From: Pseudoduganella buxea
Lineage (GTDB): Bacteria > Pseudomonadota > Gammaproteobacteria > Burkholderiales > Burkholderiaceae_D
Length of the DNA: 64,000 nt
Direction of reading: 5' to 3'
Assembly (NCBI RefSeq): GCF_009720835.1
Contig: NZ_WNKZ01000010.1
Location: 32,796 to 96,795 of the forward strand
Each line of letters starts with the position of its first letter. Positions within the stretch are counted from its first letter, which is position 1. A model generated the notes under the pieces. The model saw nothing but the letters and a program-made list of their open reading frames with translations, made no database searches and had not been told where the DNA came from. The translations under genes were made by a program, and so were the position numbers. Shown here piece after piece: positions 17,075 to 25,893 of the stretch.

Positions 17075-19501
17075 ATGCAATTCTCCGAAAACTGGCTCCG
17101 TACCCTGGTCGACCCGACGCTGACGTCGGAAGAACTGTCGCACCTGCTGACCATGTCCGGCCTGGAAGTGGAAGAAGTCGAACCGGTCGCGCCGCCGTTC
17201 TCCAACGTCGTCGTCGGCCTCGTGCGCGAGATGGAAAAGCACCCGAACGCGGACCGCCTGAACGTGTGCCAGGTCGATGTCGGCACCGGCACGCTGTTGA
17301 CGATCGTGTGCGGCGCGCCGAACGTGCGCCCGGGCCTGAAGGTGGTCTGCGCCAAGGCCGGCGCCGTGCTGCCGCCGGGTGCGGACGGCAAGCCCTTCGA
17401 AATCAAGGTGGGCAAGCTGCGCGGCGTCGAGTCGCAAGGCATGCTGTGCTCGGCGCGCGAACTGAAGCTGTCGGAAGACCACGGCGGCCTGATGGAGCTG
17501 CCGGACGACGCGCCCATCGGCGCGGACTTCCGCGACTACTACGCACTGAACGACCTGAAGTTCACCATCAAGCTGACGCCGAACAAGGCCGACTGCCTGT
17601 CCGTGCTGGGCGTGGCCCGTGAAGTGTCCGCACTGACGGGCACGCCGCTGCGCGCGCCCCAGTCGGCGCCCGTTGCCGTCAGCACGGACGAGACCCTGCC
17701 GGTGAAGATCAGTGCGCCCGACCTGTGCGGCCGCTTCTCCGGCCGTGTCATCCGCAACCTGAATGCAAAGGCGGCCACGCCGGACTGGATGAAGCAGCGC
17801 CTGGAGCGCAGCGGCCAGCGTTCGCTGTCGGCCCTGGTCGACATCTCGAACTATGTGATGCTGGAGCTGGGCCGTCCGTCGCACGTGTTCGACCTGGACA
17901 AGATCCACGGCGGCCTGGACGTGCGTTGGGGCAAGGCCGGCGAATCCATCAAACTGTTGAACGGCAATACCGTCGCGGTGGACGAGTGGGTCGGCGTCAT
18001 CGCCGACGACAAGGAAATCGAATCCCTGGCCGGCATCATGGGCGGCGATGCCACCGCCGTGTCGCTGGACACGACGCACATCTACCTGGAAGCGGCCTTC
18101 TGGTGGCCGAACGCCATCCAGGGCCGTGCCCGCAAGTACAATTTCTCGACGGACGCGGCGCACCGCTTCGAGCGCGGGGTCGATTACGCGACGACGGTCG
18201 AGCACATCGAGCGCATCACGGCCCTGATCGTCGACATCTGCGGCACGCCGGAAACGAAGGTGGGCCCGGTGGACGACCACGTCGTCAACGTGCCACAACG
18301 TACGCCGGTCAAAATGCGCACGGCGCGGGCGCAGAAGGTCATCGGCGTGCCGCTGACGGACGCCGTCATCGCCGACATCTTCACGCGCCTGGCCCTGCCG
18401 TTCACGCTGGAAGACGGCGTCTTCGCCGTGACGGCGCCCAGCTACCGCTTCGACATCGAGATCGAGGAAGACCTGATCGAGGAAGTGGCGCGCGTGTACG
18501 GCTTCGAGAACATTCCGGCCCGTCCGCCCGTGGCCGAGAACACGATGCGCATCGCGCCGGAAGACACCCGCTCCATCTTCGCCGTGCGCCACCAGCTGGC
18601 CGACCTGGGCTACCAGGAAGTGGTCAACATGAGCTTCGTCGAAGCGCAGTGGGAGCTGGACTTTGCCGCCAACGCCAATCCGATCAGGCTGCAGAACCCG
18701 ATTGCCAGCCAGCTGTCCGTGATGCGCTCGTCGCTGATCGGCAGCCTGGTGGCCAATGTGCGCTACAACCTGAACCGCAAGGCGCCAAGGGTGCGCGTGT
18801 TCGAGGTGGGCGCCGTGTATCATCGCGACCCGACGGTAACGGACGGCGCCCTGACGGTGGCCGGCTACAGCCAGCCGCAACGGGTTGCCGCCATGGCCTA
18901 CGGTCCGCAGGCGGATGAACAGTGGGGGCAGCCGACCCGCGACGTCGATTTCTTCGACGTCAAGGCCGACCTGGAAGCCCTGTTCGCGCCGGCGCAGCTG
19001 CGTTTCGCCAAGCTGGAGCATCCGGCCCTGCACCCTGGCCGTGCCGCTTCGGTGTCGCTGCACGGCAAGGTCATCGGTTTCGTCGGCGAGCTGCACCCGC
19101 GCTGGCTGCAGCAGTACGACCTGCCGAAGGCGCCCGTGCTGTTCGAAGTGGACAGCGACGCGCTGCTGCGGCGCGAGGTGCCGAAGTACGTGGACATCTC
19201 CAAGTTCCCCGGCACCAGCCGTGACCTGGCCGTCGTCGTCAAGCAGGACGTGCCGGCCCAGCAACTGCTCGACATTTTCGCCGCGGCGCAAGCCAGGGCA
19301 GAGCACGGACGCATCGTGCAAGCCATTGTTTTGTTTGATGAATATCGCGGCAAGGGCCTGGAAGCGGACGAAAAATCGCTTGCTTTCCGCTTTAGCTTGC
19401 AAGATACTCAAAACACCCTGCAGGACGATACGGTCGACGCGCTGATGACTGCGCTGGCCGATGCGGCCACGCAAAATGCGGGTGGGCGGGTACGGAACTG
19501 A
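17075..19501 (+). CDS. pheT: Phenylalanyl-tRNA synthetase beta subunit
   Basis: This 808-residue partner of PheS starts [14 protein letters not shown]. The domain order is an N-terminal tRNA-binding EMAP-like domain ([19 protein letters not shown]), a B3/B4 editing domain that removes mischarged Tyr ([17 protein letters not shown]), B5, the catalytic-like fold, and a C-terminal ferredoxin-like anticodon-binding domain ([20 protein letters not shown]). Length matches E. coli PheT (795). ihfA follows closely, the usual order in proteobacteria. Confidence 0.97.
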   Translation: MQFSENWLRTLVDPTLTSEELSHLLTMSGLEVEEVEPVAPPFSNVVVGLVREMEKHPNADRLNVCQVDVGTGTLLTIVCGAPNVRPGLKVVCAKAGAVLPPGADGKPFEIKVGKLRGVESQGMLCSARELKLSEDHGGLMELPDDAPIGADFRDYYALNDLKFTIKLTPNKADCLSVLGVAREVSALTGTPLRAPQSAPVAVSTDETLPVKISAPDLCGRFSGRVIRNLNAKAATPDWMKQRLERSGQRSLSALVDISNYVMLELGRPSHVFDLDKIHGGLDVRWGKAGESIKLLNGNTVAVDEWVGVIADDKEIESLAGIMGGDATAVSLDTTHIYLEAAFWWPNAIQGRARKYNFSTDAAHRFERGVDYATTVEHIERITALIVDICGTPETKVGPVDDHVVNVPQRTPVKMRTARAQKVIGVPLTDAVIADIFTRLALPFTLEDGVFAVTAPSYRFDIEIEEDLIEEVARVYGFENIPARPPVAENTMRIAPEDTRSIFAVRHQLADLGYQEVVNMSFVEAQWELDFAANANPIRLQNPIASQLSVMRSSLIGSLVANVRYNLNRKAPRVRVFEVGAVYHRDPTVTDGALTVAGYSQPQRVAAMAYGPQADEQWGQPTRDVDFFDVKADLEALFAPAQLRFAKLEHPALHPGRAASVSLHGKVIGFVGELHPRWLQQYDLPKAPVLFEVDSDALLRREVPKYVDISKFPGTSRDLAVVVKQDVPAQQLLDIFAAAQARAEHGRIVQAIVLFDEYRGKGLEADEKSLAFRFSLQDTQNTLQDDTVDALMTALADAATQNAGGRVRN

Positions 19502-19631
19502 TCCATCGGCAAGGCATTTCAAGCATCAGCATTTCAATCATTGGTTTACCCAGCGGGTCCGGTGCGCCGGACTCGATGTTCTTTGTAAAGGCGGGGCAAA
19601 AATTAACAACAACGACGTCAATTCCGCGGTC

Positions 19632-20015
19632 ATGCAATCTGCGCTGGATGCCGAGTTGCACAGCGCCATGCAGGTTGCCAAGGTACGCAAGGAAGCTGAA
19701 AAAGACTTGCCCACGCTGACGAAGGCCGAGCTGGCTGAACTTCTGTTCGAACAGGTCGGCCTGAACAAGCGTGAGGCCAAGGACATGGTCGAAACCTTCT
19801 TCGACGAGATTCGCAACGCCCTCGAGCGGGGCGAAGCCGTCAAGCTGTCCGGTTTCGGCAATTTCCAGCTGCGCGACAAGCCGCAGCGGCCGGGGCGCAA
19901 CCCGAAAACGGGCGAAGAGATCCCCATCACGGCGCGCCGCGTCGTGACCTTCCATGCCAGCCAGAAGCTGAAGGCCATGGTGGAAGAGAGCGCCGCGCTG
20001 GCCCGTGCCGCGTGA
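19632..20015 (+). CDS. ihfA: Integration host factor subunit alpha
   Basis: This HU/IHF-family DNA-bending protein pairs with IhfB. The signature [20 protein letters not shown], the helix [16 protein letters not shown] and the beta-arm [18 protein letters not shown] are intact. The ATG at 19632 gives 127 residues, about 28 more at the N-terminus than E. coli IhfA; the extension ([19 protein letters not shown]) is polar. No good ribosome site is seen there, and an ATG at 19668 is the alternative. It follows pheT at 130 bp and precedes the MerR gene by 13 bp, so it is likely the third gene of a pheST-ihfA-merR unit. Confidence 0.92.
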   Translation: MQSALDAELHSAMQVAKVRKEAEKDLPTLTKAELAELLFEQVGLNKREAKDMVETFFDEIRNALERGEAVKLSGFGNFQLRDKPQRPGRNPKTGEEIPITARRVVTFHASQKLKAMVEESAALARAA

Positions 20016-20028
20016 GCCGAGGGTGGAC

Positions 20029-20430
20029 ATGAACGATCGCATCAGCAAGAGCGAACTGGTAAGCCTGCCCCCGATTCCCGCCAAGCGTTATTTCACCATC
20101 GGCGAAGTAAGCGAACTGTGCGGTGTGAAGCCCCACGTGTTGCGCTACTGGGAGCAGGAATTCACCCAGCTCAAGCCGGTCAAGCGGCGCGGCAACCGGC
20201 GCTACTACCAGCATCACGAAGTCCTCTTGATCCGCCGCATCCGTGAACTGCTGTATGAACAGGGTTTCACGATCAGCGGCGCGCGCAATAAGCTGGACAG
20301 CCGTGGCGCGGGCGCGCAGGAAGAGTATGATGAAGTGTCGGTTGGCGGGCTGCCGGAGGCACCGCCGCCGCTGGATGGCGACATGATCCGTGGCGAGCTG
20401 CAGGCAATCCTGAATCTGCTGAAGCCGTAG
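20029..20430 (+). CDS. MerR-family transcriptional regulator
   Basis: This 133-residue protein has an N-terminal MerR winged helix (YFTIGEVSELCGVKPHVLRYWEQEF, then RRGNRRYYQHHEVLLIRRI) but only a short coiled segment and no cysteine-based metal site. The same gene lies downstream of ihfA across beta- and gammaproteobacteria, so it is part of the conserved translation neighbourhood; its target is unknown. The ATG at 20029 has GAGGGTGG just upstream. A terminator at 20567 would end the transcript. Confidence 0.9.
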   Translation: MNDRISKSELVSLPPIPAKRYFTIGEVSELCGVKPHVLRYWEQEFTQLKPVKRRGNRRYYQHHEVLLIRRIRELLYEQGFTISGARNKLDSRGAGAQEEYDEVSVGGLPEAPPPLDGDMIRGELQAILNLLKP

Positions 20431-20566
20431 GCGCTGGAAGCAAGAATTGGTACGGGGCTATTGAAAATCGCGCTTGCGCCGGCATCTTGCCTGCGCATAC
20501 GTGACCGACACGTCGTCCGCAGGGGTTCGCGGGTGGTTTTCAAGGCCGACACAGTCCGTCGCGAGG

Positions 20567-20610
20567 AAAGACGTGGCAGCGTCCTCCGGCGCGGGCAACG
20601 TCTTTTTTTT
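20567..20610 (+). terminator. Rho-independent terminator after the MerR gene
   Basis: An 8-bp perfect stem AAAGACGT/ACGTCTTT (20567-20574 with 20598-20605) encloses a GC-rich loop and runs into a T8 tract. The rest of the 346-bp gap (20431-20776) holds no gene; the tRNA-Pro often found here in Burkholderia is absent. Confidence 0.7.
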
Positions 20611-20651
20611 CGTCGGAATGGCGTGCGCGTGTCGGCGCGACAGTGGGCGAG

Positions 20652-20690
20652 AACGTTAAATGTTTAGTGATACAATATCAACGTTATAAT
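20652..20690 (+). promoter_or_regulatory. Candidate promoter with paired AACGTT sites
   Basis: TATAAT at 20685-20690 lies upstream of the response-regulator gene, with a weak -35 TTTAGT at 20663-20668 (16-bp spacer). Two AACGTT palindromes (20652-20657 and 20680-20685) are 28 bp apart on the same DNA face region and could bind a regulator. Confidence 0.4.
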
Positions 20691-20776
20691 TTCGCCAGTG
20701 AAAATGCAGACGCTGATCCGGGGCGGCGAGCGCCCCAGAACTACTTCCCCACGCTAGGGATATACGAGGGAAAACA

Positions 20777-21409
20777 ATGATACGCGTTGCCATTTGTGAC
20801 GATCATCAGATAGTTAGAGCAGGATTCAAACAGATTTTTTCGTCTTCCGACGATTTTTCCGTCGTGGCCGAAGGCAGTACGGGACGCGAAGCGCTCGATA
20901 TCGCGCGTCGCGAGATTTGCGACGTCCTGCTGCTCGATATCGCCATGCCGGACCAGAGCGGAATCGATACCCTGCGGACCATCCGACAAGGCCAGCCGGA
21001 CTTGCCGGTGCTGATCCTGTCCGGGTATCCGGCGCAGCAATACGCGCTGAACCTGTTCAAGATGGGGGCCAACGGCTACCTGAACAAGGAATGCGAGGCG
21101 GACGAGCTGATCACTGCCGTGCGCACCGTCTACCAGGGGCGGCGCTATGTCAGCTCCCAGGTCGGCGAATTGCTGGCGCAGAGTTTCGACCGCGATCCGA
21201 ACACGGCACTCCATACGGAGTTGTCCGACCGCGAGTTCCAGGTCTTCCTGCGCCTGGCGCGCGGCGCCACCGTGTCCGATATCGGCACGGCATTGTCGCT
21301 CAGTATCAAAACGGTCAGTACCTACCGCACGCGCATCATGGAAAAAATGGGCTTGCAATCGAACAGTGACCTGACATACTACGCAATGAAGAACAACTTG
21401 CTGGATTGA
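20777..21409 (+). CDS. LuxR/NarL-type response regulator
   Basis: This 210-residue protein has an N-terminal receiver with acidic pocket Asp8-Asp9, phosphoacceptor Asp54 (LLLDIAMPD) and Lys104 (GYLNKE), and a C-terminal LuxR-type helix-turn-helix (LSDREFQVFLRLARGATVSD, then SIKTVSTYRTRIMEKMGL). It is a NarL/FixJ-family transcription factor activated by phosphorylation. GAGGG lies eight bases before the ATG. The CHASE3 kinase gene downstream is the likely partner, though 238 bp and a hairpin separate them. Confidence 0.92.
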   Translation: MIRVAICDDHQIVRAGFKQIFSSSDDFSVVAEGSTGREALDIARREICDVLLLDIAMPDQSGIDTLRTIRQGQPDLPVLILSGYPAQQYALNLFKMGANGYLNKECEADELITAVRTVYQGRRYVSSQVGELLAQSFDRDPNTALHTELSDREFQVFLRLARGATVSDIGTALSLSIKTVSTYRTRIMEKMGLQSNSDLTYYAMKNNLLD

Positions 21410-21447
21410 ATACACAGCGCTGCCTGACCAGGCGCATCCCCGCGTAA

Positions 21448-21470
21448 CGCCTTGCCCGAACGGCAAGGCG
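21448..21470 (+). other. Hairpin between regulator and kinase genes
   Basis: A perfect 9-bp stem CGCCTTGCC/GGCAAGGCG with loop CGAAC lies 38 bp after the regulator stop. There is no T-run; it could be a weak terminator or an RNA-stability element. Confidence 0.45.
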
Positions 21471-21647
21471 GTGCCGCCACTGGTACCGCCAGCTGGTGTT
21501 TTCGGGCTCCGCAGTCCATCCCGTCCTCCCGATTTGTTGTTCCTGTGCGCAAGTTTTGAGCGCGATAGACTTTCCATGAGGCATTAATTGACTCGGCGGT
21601 CTATAATAGCCTGCCCGCCGCCGCGCGTCAGCGAAGGATGCTTCAGG

Positions 21648-23174
21648 ATGTACTTCACCGTTCAAGCAGGACCGGCTCACCGCCTGCCATTCTACAAAAC
21701 CGTTTTGTGCGTAACCTGCGCACTGTTCCTCATCGTGAACGGTTTGAGCCTGTTCCATAACCTGGAGTCGCTCAAGAGCGCCAATGCGCAGACCTTGCAA
21801 AGCTCGAGGGTGGCCGAGCGCCTGCAATACCTGGGCGTGCTCGTGCAGGATGCAGAGAGCAGCATGCGCGGTTATTTCATTTCCGGCGATGAAACCTACC
21901 TGGGACCGACGCGCGCCGTCACGGCCGATACGGAAGCTGAATTCAAGCTGCTGGAAACCTTGCTGGCCGATAATCCGGCTCAGCTGAAGAACCTGAACCA
22001 GCTGCACCAGCTGGTGCGTCGCAAGCTGGGCATGATGGGACAGGCCATCGACGTCTACCGCCATGGCGGGCTGGAAGAAATCGTCAATATCGCCCGTTAC
22101 GGCGAGGACCGCAGCGGCATGGACGAGATCCGGCTGCAAACCGTCATCATGATCCAGGAGCAGAGCGAAACCCTGGCCGCCCGCAGCGCGAAATTCTACG
22201 AGGAATACCACAAGGCCCTCGTGCTGGGCATGGGCATCAATGCCGTCGCCATCGTCGTCCTCGTGATGTTCTACCAGATCGTGCGGCGCACGTACTTCGC
22301 CCAGGCCACCGTCGAGCACGCGCTGCAGCAGTCCAACGAGAACCTGGAAGCGATGGTTGCGCAGCGTACCGAACAGCTGTCCGTGCTGTCGCGCCACCTG
22401 ATCAGTATTTCGGAAGAGGAAAAAGCCCGCCTGTCGCGCGAACTGCACGATGAAATGGGCGCACACCTGACGTCGATCAGCATGGACATCACGGCCGTGA
22501 CGCAGCAGTTGCAAAAGACCGACCCGGAATTGGCCAACCAGCTGCGCCGCGCCCGCGGCACCCTGCTGGAAACGGTGGAGCTGAAACGCCGCATCATCGA
22601 AAACCTGCGCCCCAGCCTGCTGGACAACCTGGGCCTGTGCGCCGCCATCGACAGTTACACGGAAGACTTCGCCCGCATGACGCGCATTCCCTGCGAGACC
22701 GAGATCGGTCCGGAGGTGGATGCCATCGTGCGCGACGGCGAAACGAGCCTGTCGATCGCGCTGTTCCGCATCGTGCAGGAATCGCTGACGAATATCCGCA
22801 AGTATGCCCGCGCCACGCGCGTCTCCGTGACCTTGCGCGAAACGGCGGACGGCATGCTGGTACTGCGGGTGATCGACGATGGCGTCGGCATTGCGGCCGA
22901 CATGATCGTCAAGCCGATGTCACATGGATTATTGGGGATGCGCGAGCGGGCGCTGCTGCTGGGCGGCACCCTGACGATCCGGCGTGGCCGGGGCGACAGG
23001 GGCACCTGTATCGAAGTGTTCATTCCCGCCCAGGGAAAGCCGGCGGCCGAGAGCGCGCCGGCCAGGCCGGTCAGCGGCCAGCTACGTCAACGAGCAGACG
23101 ATCATATTCCGTCTTCGCCACCTTGTAGCATTCCCCTGCATAGCGTTCCAGTCCATCACGATCTAGCACAGTGA
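21648..23174 (+). CDS. CHASE3-domain sensor histidine kinase (HisKA_3 type)
   Basis: This membrane kinase of 508 residues has a first helix near residues 15-38, a periplasmic CHASE3 domain (about 40-180, including VQDAESSMRGYFISGDETYL), a second helix (about 185-205), a coiled linker, a HisKA_3 domain with the phosphoryl His at 267 (SRELHDEMG), and a HATPase_c domain (VQESLTNIRKYARA, DDGVGI, GLLGMRERALLLGG). It resembles NarX-type kinases that pair with LuxR-type regulators, and such a regulator is the gene before it. The ATG at 21648 has AAGGA upstream and TATAAT at 21602-21607. The last 104 bp overlap the convergent Crp/Fnr gene. Confidence 0.9.
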   Translation: MYFTVQAGPAHRLPFYKTVLCVTCALFLIVNGLSLFHNLESLKSANAQTLQSSRVAERLQYLGVLVQDAESSMRGYFISGDETYLGPTRAVTADTEAEFKLLETLLADNPAQLKNLNQLHQLVRRKLGMMGQAIDVYRHGGLEEIVNIARYGEDRSGMDEIRLQTVIMIQEQSETLAARSAKFYEEYHKALVLGMGINAVAIVVLVMFYQIVRRTYFAQATVEHALQQSNENLEAMVAQRTEQLSVLSRHLISISEEEKARLSRELHDEMGAHLTSISMDITAVTQQLQKTDPELANQLRRARGTLLETVELKRRIIENLRPSLLDNLGLCAAIDSYTEDFARMTRIPCETEIGPEVDAIVRDGETSLSIALFRIVQESLTNIRKYARATRVSVTLRETADGMLVLRVIDDGVGIAADMIVKPMSHGLLGMRERALLLGGTLTIRRGRGDRGTCIEVFIPAQGKPAAESAPARPVSGQLRQRADDHIPSSPPCSIPLHSVPVHHDLAQ

Positions 23175-23880
23175 TATTGCCGCGGCGGTAGGTGATCAGG
23201 CCGTCGTCCTGCAACTTGCCGGCAGCGGCCGTAATGCTTTCGCGCCGCACACCCAGCATGATGGAAATCATTTCCTGAGTGACCTTCAGTTCGTTGCTTG
23301 GCGAACGGTCCAGGCGGTCGAGCAGCCAGCGGCACAGCTTCTGCTCGATCGAGCTGTGGCGGCCGCCGACGGCGTTCTGGGCCATCTGGGCAAACAGGGC
23401 CGTGTTGTAGCGCATCAGCAGCTGGGGCAGGGCACCGCCCTGGTTGAATGCGTCGCGCAGCGCCTGGGCCTTCAGACGGTAGCCGTAGCCGGCGCTTTGC
23501 ACGACGGCGGTGCACATGGCACGTTCGCCCGGGAACATCGACACGCCAACGACGCCTTCATGGCCGACCACGGCGATTTCCGTCGTGGCGCCGTCTTCCA
23601 TCACGTACAGCAGGGACACGATGGCCGTGGTGGGGAAGTAGACGTTTTCCAGCTTGCTGCCGAACTCGAACAGTTCCTTGCCGAAAGGCAGTTGGACCAG
23701 TTCCAGGTGTTCGAACAGCGATTCCAGCACATCGCGAGGCAGGGCCGCCAGCAGTTCATTTTGCTGCGTGCCGCTGTAACTGACAACGGGCCGCGCCGCC
23801 ACCTTGAAGTCCCGCGAGCCGATGGGCATCGAACGGGACACAGAGTTTTTTTCGGTAGCGACAGGCTGAATGTTGTTCAT
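23071..23880 (-). CDS. Crp/Fnr-family transcriptional regulator
   Basis: This 269-residue protein has a cyclic-nucleotide-binding-type beta-barrel (about residues 45-165, with ELFEFGSKLENVYFPTTAI) and a C-terminal winged helix (VTQEMISIMLGVRRESITAA). It lacks the N-terminal Cys cluster of FNR and shows no clear cAMP-pocket consensus, so the signal is unknown. The ATG at 23880 has GAGGA just upstream. Its 3' end overlaps the 3' end of the kinase gene by 104 bp in tail-to-tail orientation, so the two mRNAs could form duplex RNA. Confidence 0.9.
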   Translation of the reverse strand: MNNIQPVATEKNSVSRSMPIGSRDFKVAARPVVSYSGTQQNELLAALPRDVLESLFEHLELVQLPFGKELFEFGSKLENVYFPTTAIVSLLYVMEDGATTEIAVVGHEGVVGVSMFPGERAMCTAVVQSAGYGYRLKAQALRDAFNQGGALPQLLMRYNTALFAQMAQNAVGGRHSSIEQKLCRWLLDRLDRSPSNELKVTQEMISIMLGVRRESITAAAGKLQDDGLITYRRGNITVLDRDGLERYAGECYKVAKTEYDRLLVDVAGR

Positions 23881-24377
23881 TTTATCCTCACAGACTATAA
23901 GTACATGGTTCGCTGGTCGGGGCCGGATCATCTATTAAGACCATCCAGGAGCACTTCTGTTCTCGCGCTGCTTTGCCGATTGCGTAGGGTGTACTTTAGT
24001 TTTCTATGTAGGTTATGAACATAAGACGGGTTTCCGCTGGGATGTAGGCTGGCAAGATCGCAACATGTCAGTCTAGTCCTACTGCAACACGATGATTTCA
24101 TAACACGCAGCCAAAAGTTTCGGCGCACGGTTGCAGTTGTTCACGGAATGCAGGGCGTACGGCCCAGGCTACATGCGGGTTTGCGGGACACGGGCTCCGT
24201 TTTGACGAGATATTGACAACTGTTTTTGCAATCCCAAGAATATCTGAAATATTTCTCGTAAGCATTGTTCGGGTGCGAACATAGGTATCCCTCCTACAAG
24301 GGCTTGTGCTGCGCGCGCCCTACAAGAGCGAACCCGAACGCTGAGGCTCACCGTCGCGAGGCGAAAGGGTGAGGCGA
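23881..24377. other. Gene-free stretch upstream of the Crp/Fnr gene
   Basis: These 497 bp contain no supported gene. A TATAGT-like -10 lies close to the Crp/Fnr start on the minus strand, and a short palindrome TTATG-AA-CATAA is at 24013-24024, a possible operator. The right part lies beyond the 3' end of the small secreted-protein gene and shows no clear terminator. Confidence 0.4.
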
Positions 24378-24920
24378 TCAGTCGACTATCCACGCTTCCG
24401 CAAATTTCTTTTTGCTCCGATCCCAATAGTAGTAAGCGCTCGAACTTTCGAACTTGAAGAATTCGATTACGGTATGTCGCGCGGAGATCTCCTTGCTTCG
24501 CTTCGGTCCACAGTCGAAATACCCTTTGCCGCATGCGGTGGTGTACACACCGGGCGGCAACTTCCTGATTCCCATGGCTGGCGTCAGCGAGCGGTGGAAG
24601 TCCGAACCGAGCGCATGTCGGCGGTGAGTGCCATCGGCCTGCCGCAGGAAAACGAACAGGCCCGACCGGTTCAGCCGGTCCGAAACCAGCAGCTGCGCTT
24701 CATCATCGGAGCCATTGCCGTCAAAATCCCCGAGCACGACGGTATAACGCAATGGATCCGTGCCGCGCCAGGCAAGCGCCAGCTCGGCGGGGCCTGCTCG
24801 CCGCCAGCCGGCCGGAGCGCCGATGTCAATCCCCCACGCTGCCGCTGGCAGGGCGCATGCGGTCAGAACGGCGATGGCAGAAATGATCCTTGCGATGCCG
24901 CGTTCCTTTTCGTTACGCAT
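24378..24920 (-). CDS. Small secreted protein of unknown function, FG-GAP-like segment
   Basis: This 180-residue protein has a basic N-terminus and a hydrophobic signal peptide (IISAIAVLTACALPAAAWG). The mature part contains VVLGDFDGNGSDDEAQLLV, a calcium-loop-like FG-GAP/VCBS pattern, and two Cys in ACGKGYFDCG that could pair. I do not recognise a family with a known function. The ATG at 24920 is chosen because AAAGG precedes it by nine bases; ATG 24941 is an alternative. It is divergent from the OmpR-type regulator gene, 259 bp away. Confidence 0.7.
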   Translation of the reverse strand: MRNEKERGIARIISAIAVLTACALPAAAWGIDIGAPAGWRRAGPAELALAWRGTDPLRYTVVLGDFDGNGSDDEAQLLVSDRLNRSGLFVFLRQADGTHRRHALGSDFHRSLTPAMGIRKLPPGVYTTACGKGYFDCGPKRSKEISARHTVIEFFKFESSSAYYYWDRSKKKFAEAWIVD

Positions 24921-25179
24921 CAACGTCAGCCTTTCGCGCATTCCAGCAGTACTTGGAAAATAGTCTTCGATGGCCGTTTGGCGCCAGCTTGCGCATGCAT
25001 AGAGACTCCTGATCGGTGCCTGGTGGGAAATGCGAGGCTTTATCCATCGATGCCAGCGTACGCCATTCGAGCGTACTGACATTGCTTTTCTGCAATGAAT
25101 CCATCGACCCCGGCCGGTGTTGCGCGACCTGCTGGTGGCCCCATCCATGGCCCACGGCTTTTGGGTGATAATTCACCCC

Positions 25180-25890
25180 ATGAAAGTATTGCTCGTCGAA
25201 GACGACCCCACCCTGGCCGACGCCATCGCGCGGCTGCTGTCCAGCCATGGCATTACCGTCGAGACCTTGCGCGACGGCGTGGCGGCCGATGCGCGGCTGG
25301 CGGCGGAGCCGGCGTTCGATGTGCTGGTGCTCGATATCGGGCTGCCCGGCATGGACGGCTTCGAGATCGTGCGGCGGCTGCGGGCGCGCGGCAGTGTCGT
25401 GCCGGTGCTGCTGCTGACGGCGCGCGATGCCGTCGAGGACCGCGTGCGGGGCCTGGAGCTGGGCGCGGATGACTACCTCGTCAAACCCTTCGCCACGCCG
25501 GAACTGGTGGCGCGCATCCGGGCGCTGGCCCGGCGCCATGCGCCGCGGCCGGCCGTGCTGGCCCTGGGCGCGCTGTCCCTGGACACCGGCACGCGGCGCG
25601 CGCGGGTGGGCGAGCGCACCATCGAGTTGTCCGCGCGCGAGTGGGCCGTGCTGGAATACCTGCTGCGGCACGTGGCACGCGTCGTGTCGAAGCAGCAGAT
25701 CATCGACGCCATCCTGCCGCTGGGCGACGACGTGACGCCCAACGCCGTCGAGGTGTATATCTCGCGCGTGCGCCAGAAGACGCTGGACGCGGGCATCGCC
25801 ATCCGCACCATCCGCGGCTTCGGCTACATGCTGGAGCAGGCCGCCCCGGACGACACTGCCGGCACCCCCGCATCCACTCCCACCGCCTGA
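25180..25890 (+). CDS. OmpR/PhoB-family response regulator
   Basis: This 236-residue regulator has a receiver with Asp52 (LVLDIGLPGMDG), the acidic pair at 8-9 and Lys102 (YLVKPF). The C-terminal winged helix has TIELSAREWAVLEYLLRH and AVEVYISRVRQK, then IRTIRGFGYML. It is closest in style to QseB/TctD-type regulators. The kinase gene begins three bases after its stop, so the two are co-translated. The start at 25180 is fixed by MKVLLVEDDP; no strong ribosome site is seen. Confidence 0.92.
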   Translation: MKVLLVEDDPTLADAIARLLSSHGITVETLRDGVAADARLAAEPAFDVLVLDIGLPGMDGFEIVRRLRARGSVVPVLLLTARDAVEDRVRGLELGADDYLVKPFATPELVARIRALARRHAPRPAVLALGALSLDTGTRRARVGERTIELSAREWAVLEYLLRHVARVVSKQQIIDAILPLGDDVTPNAVEVYISRVRQKTLDAGIAIRTIRGFGYMLEQAAPDDTAGTPASTPTA

Positions 25891-25893
25891 TCC

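Noticed and set aside
20431..20776. Looked for the tRNA-Pro that follows merR in Burkholderia
   Set aside because: No cloverleaf or CCA-ended tRNA sequence is present here.
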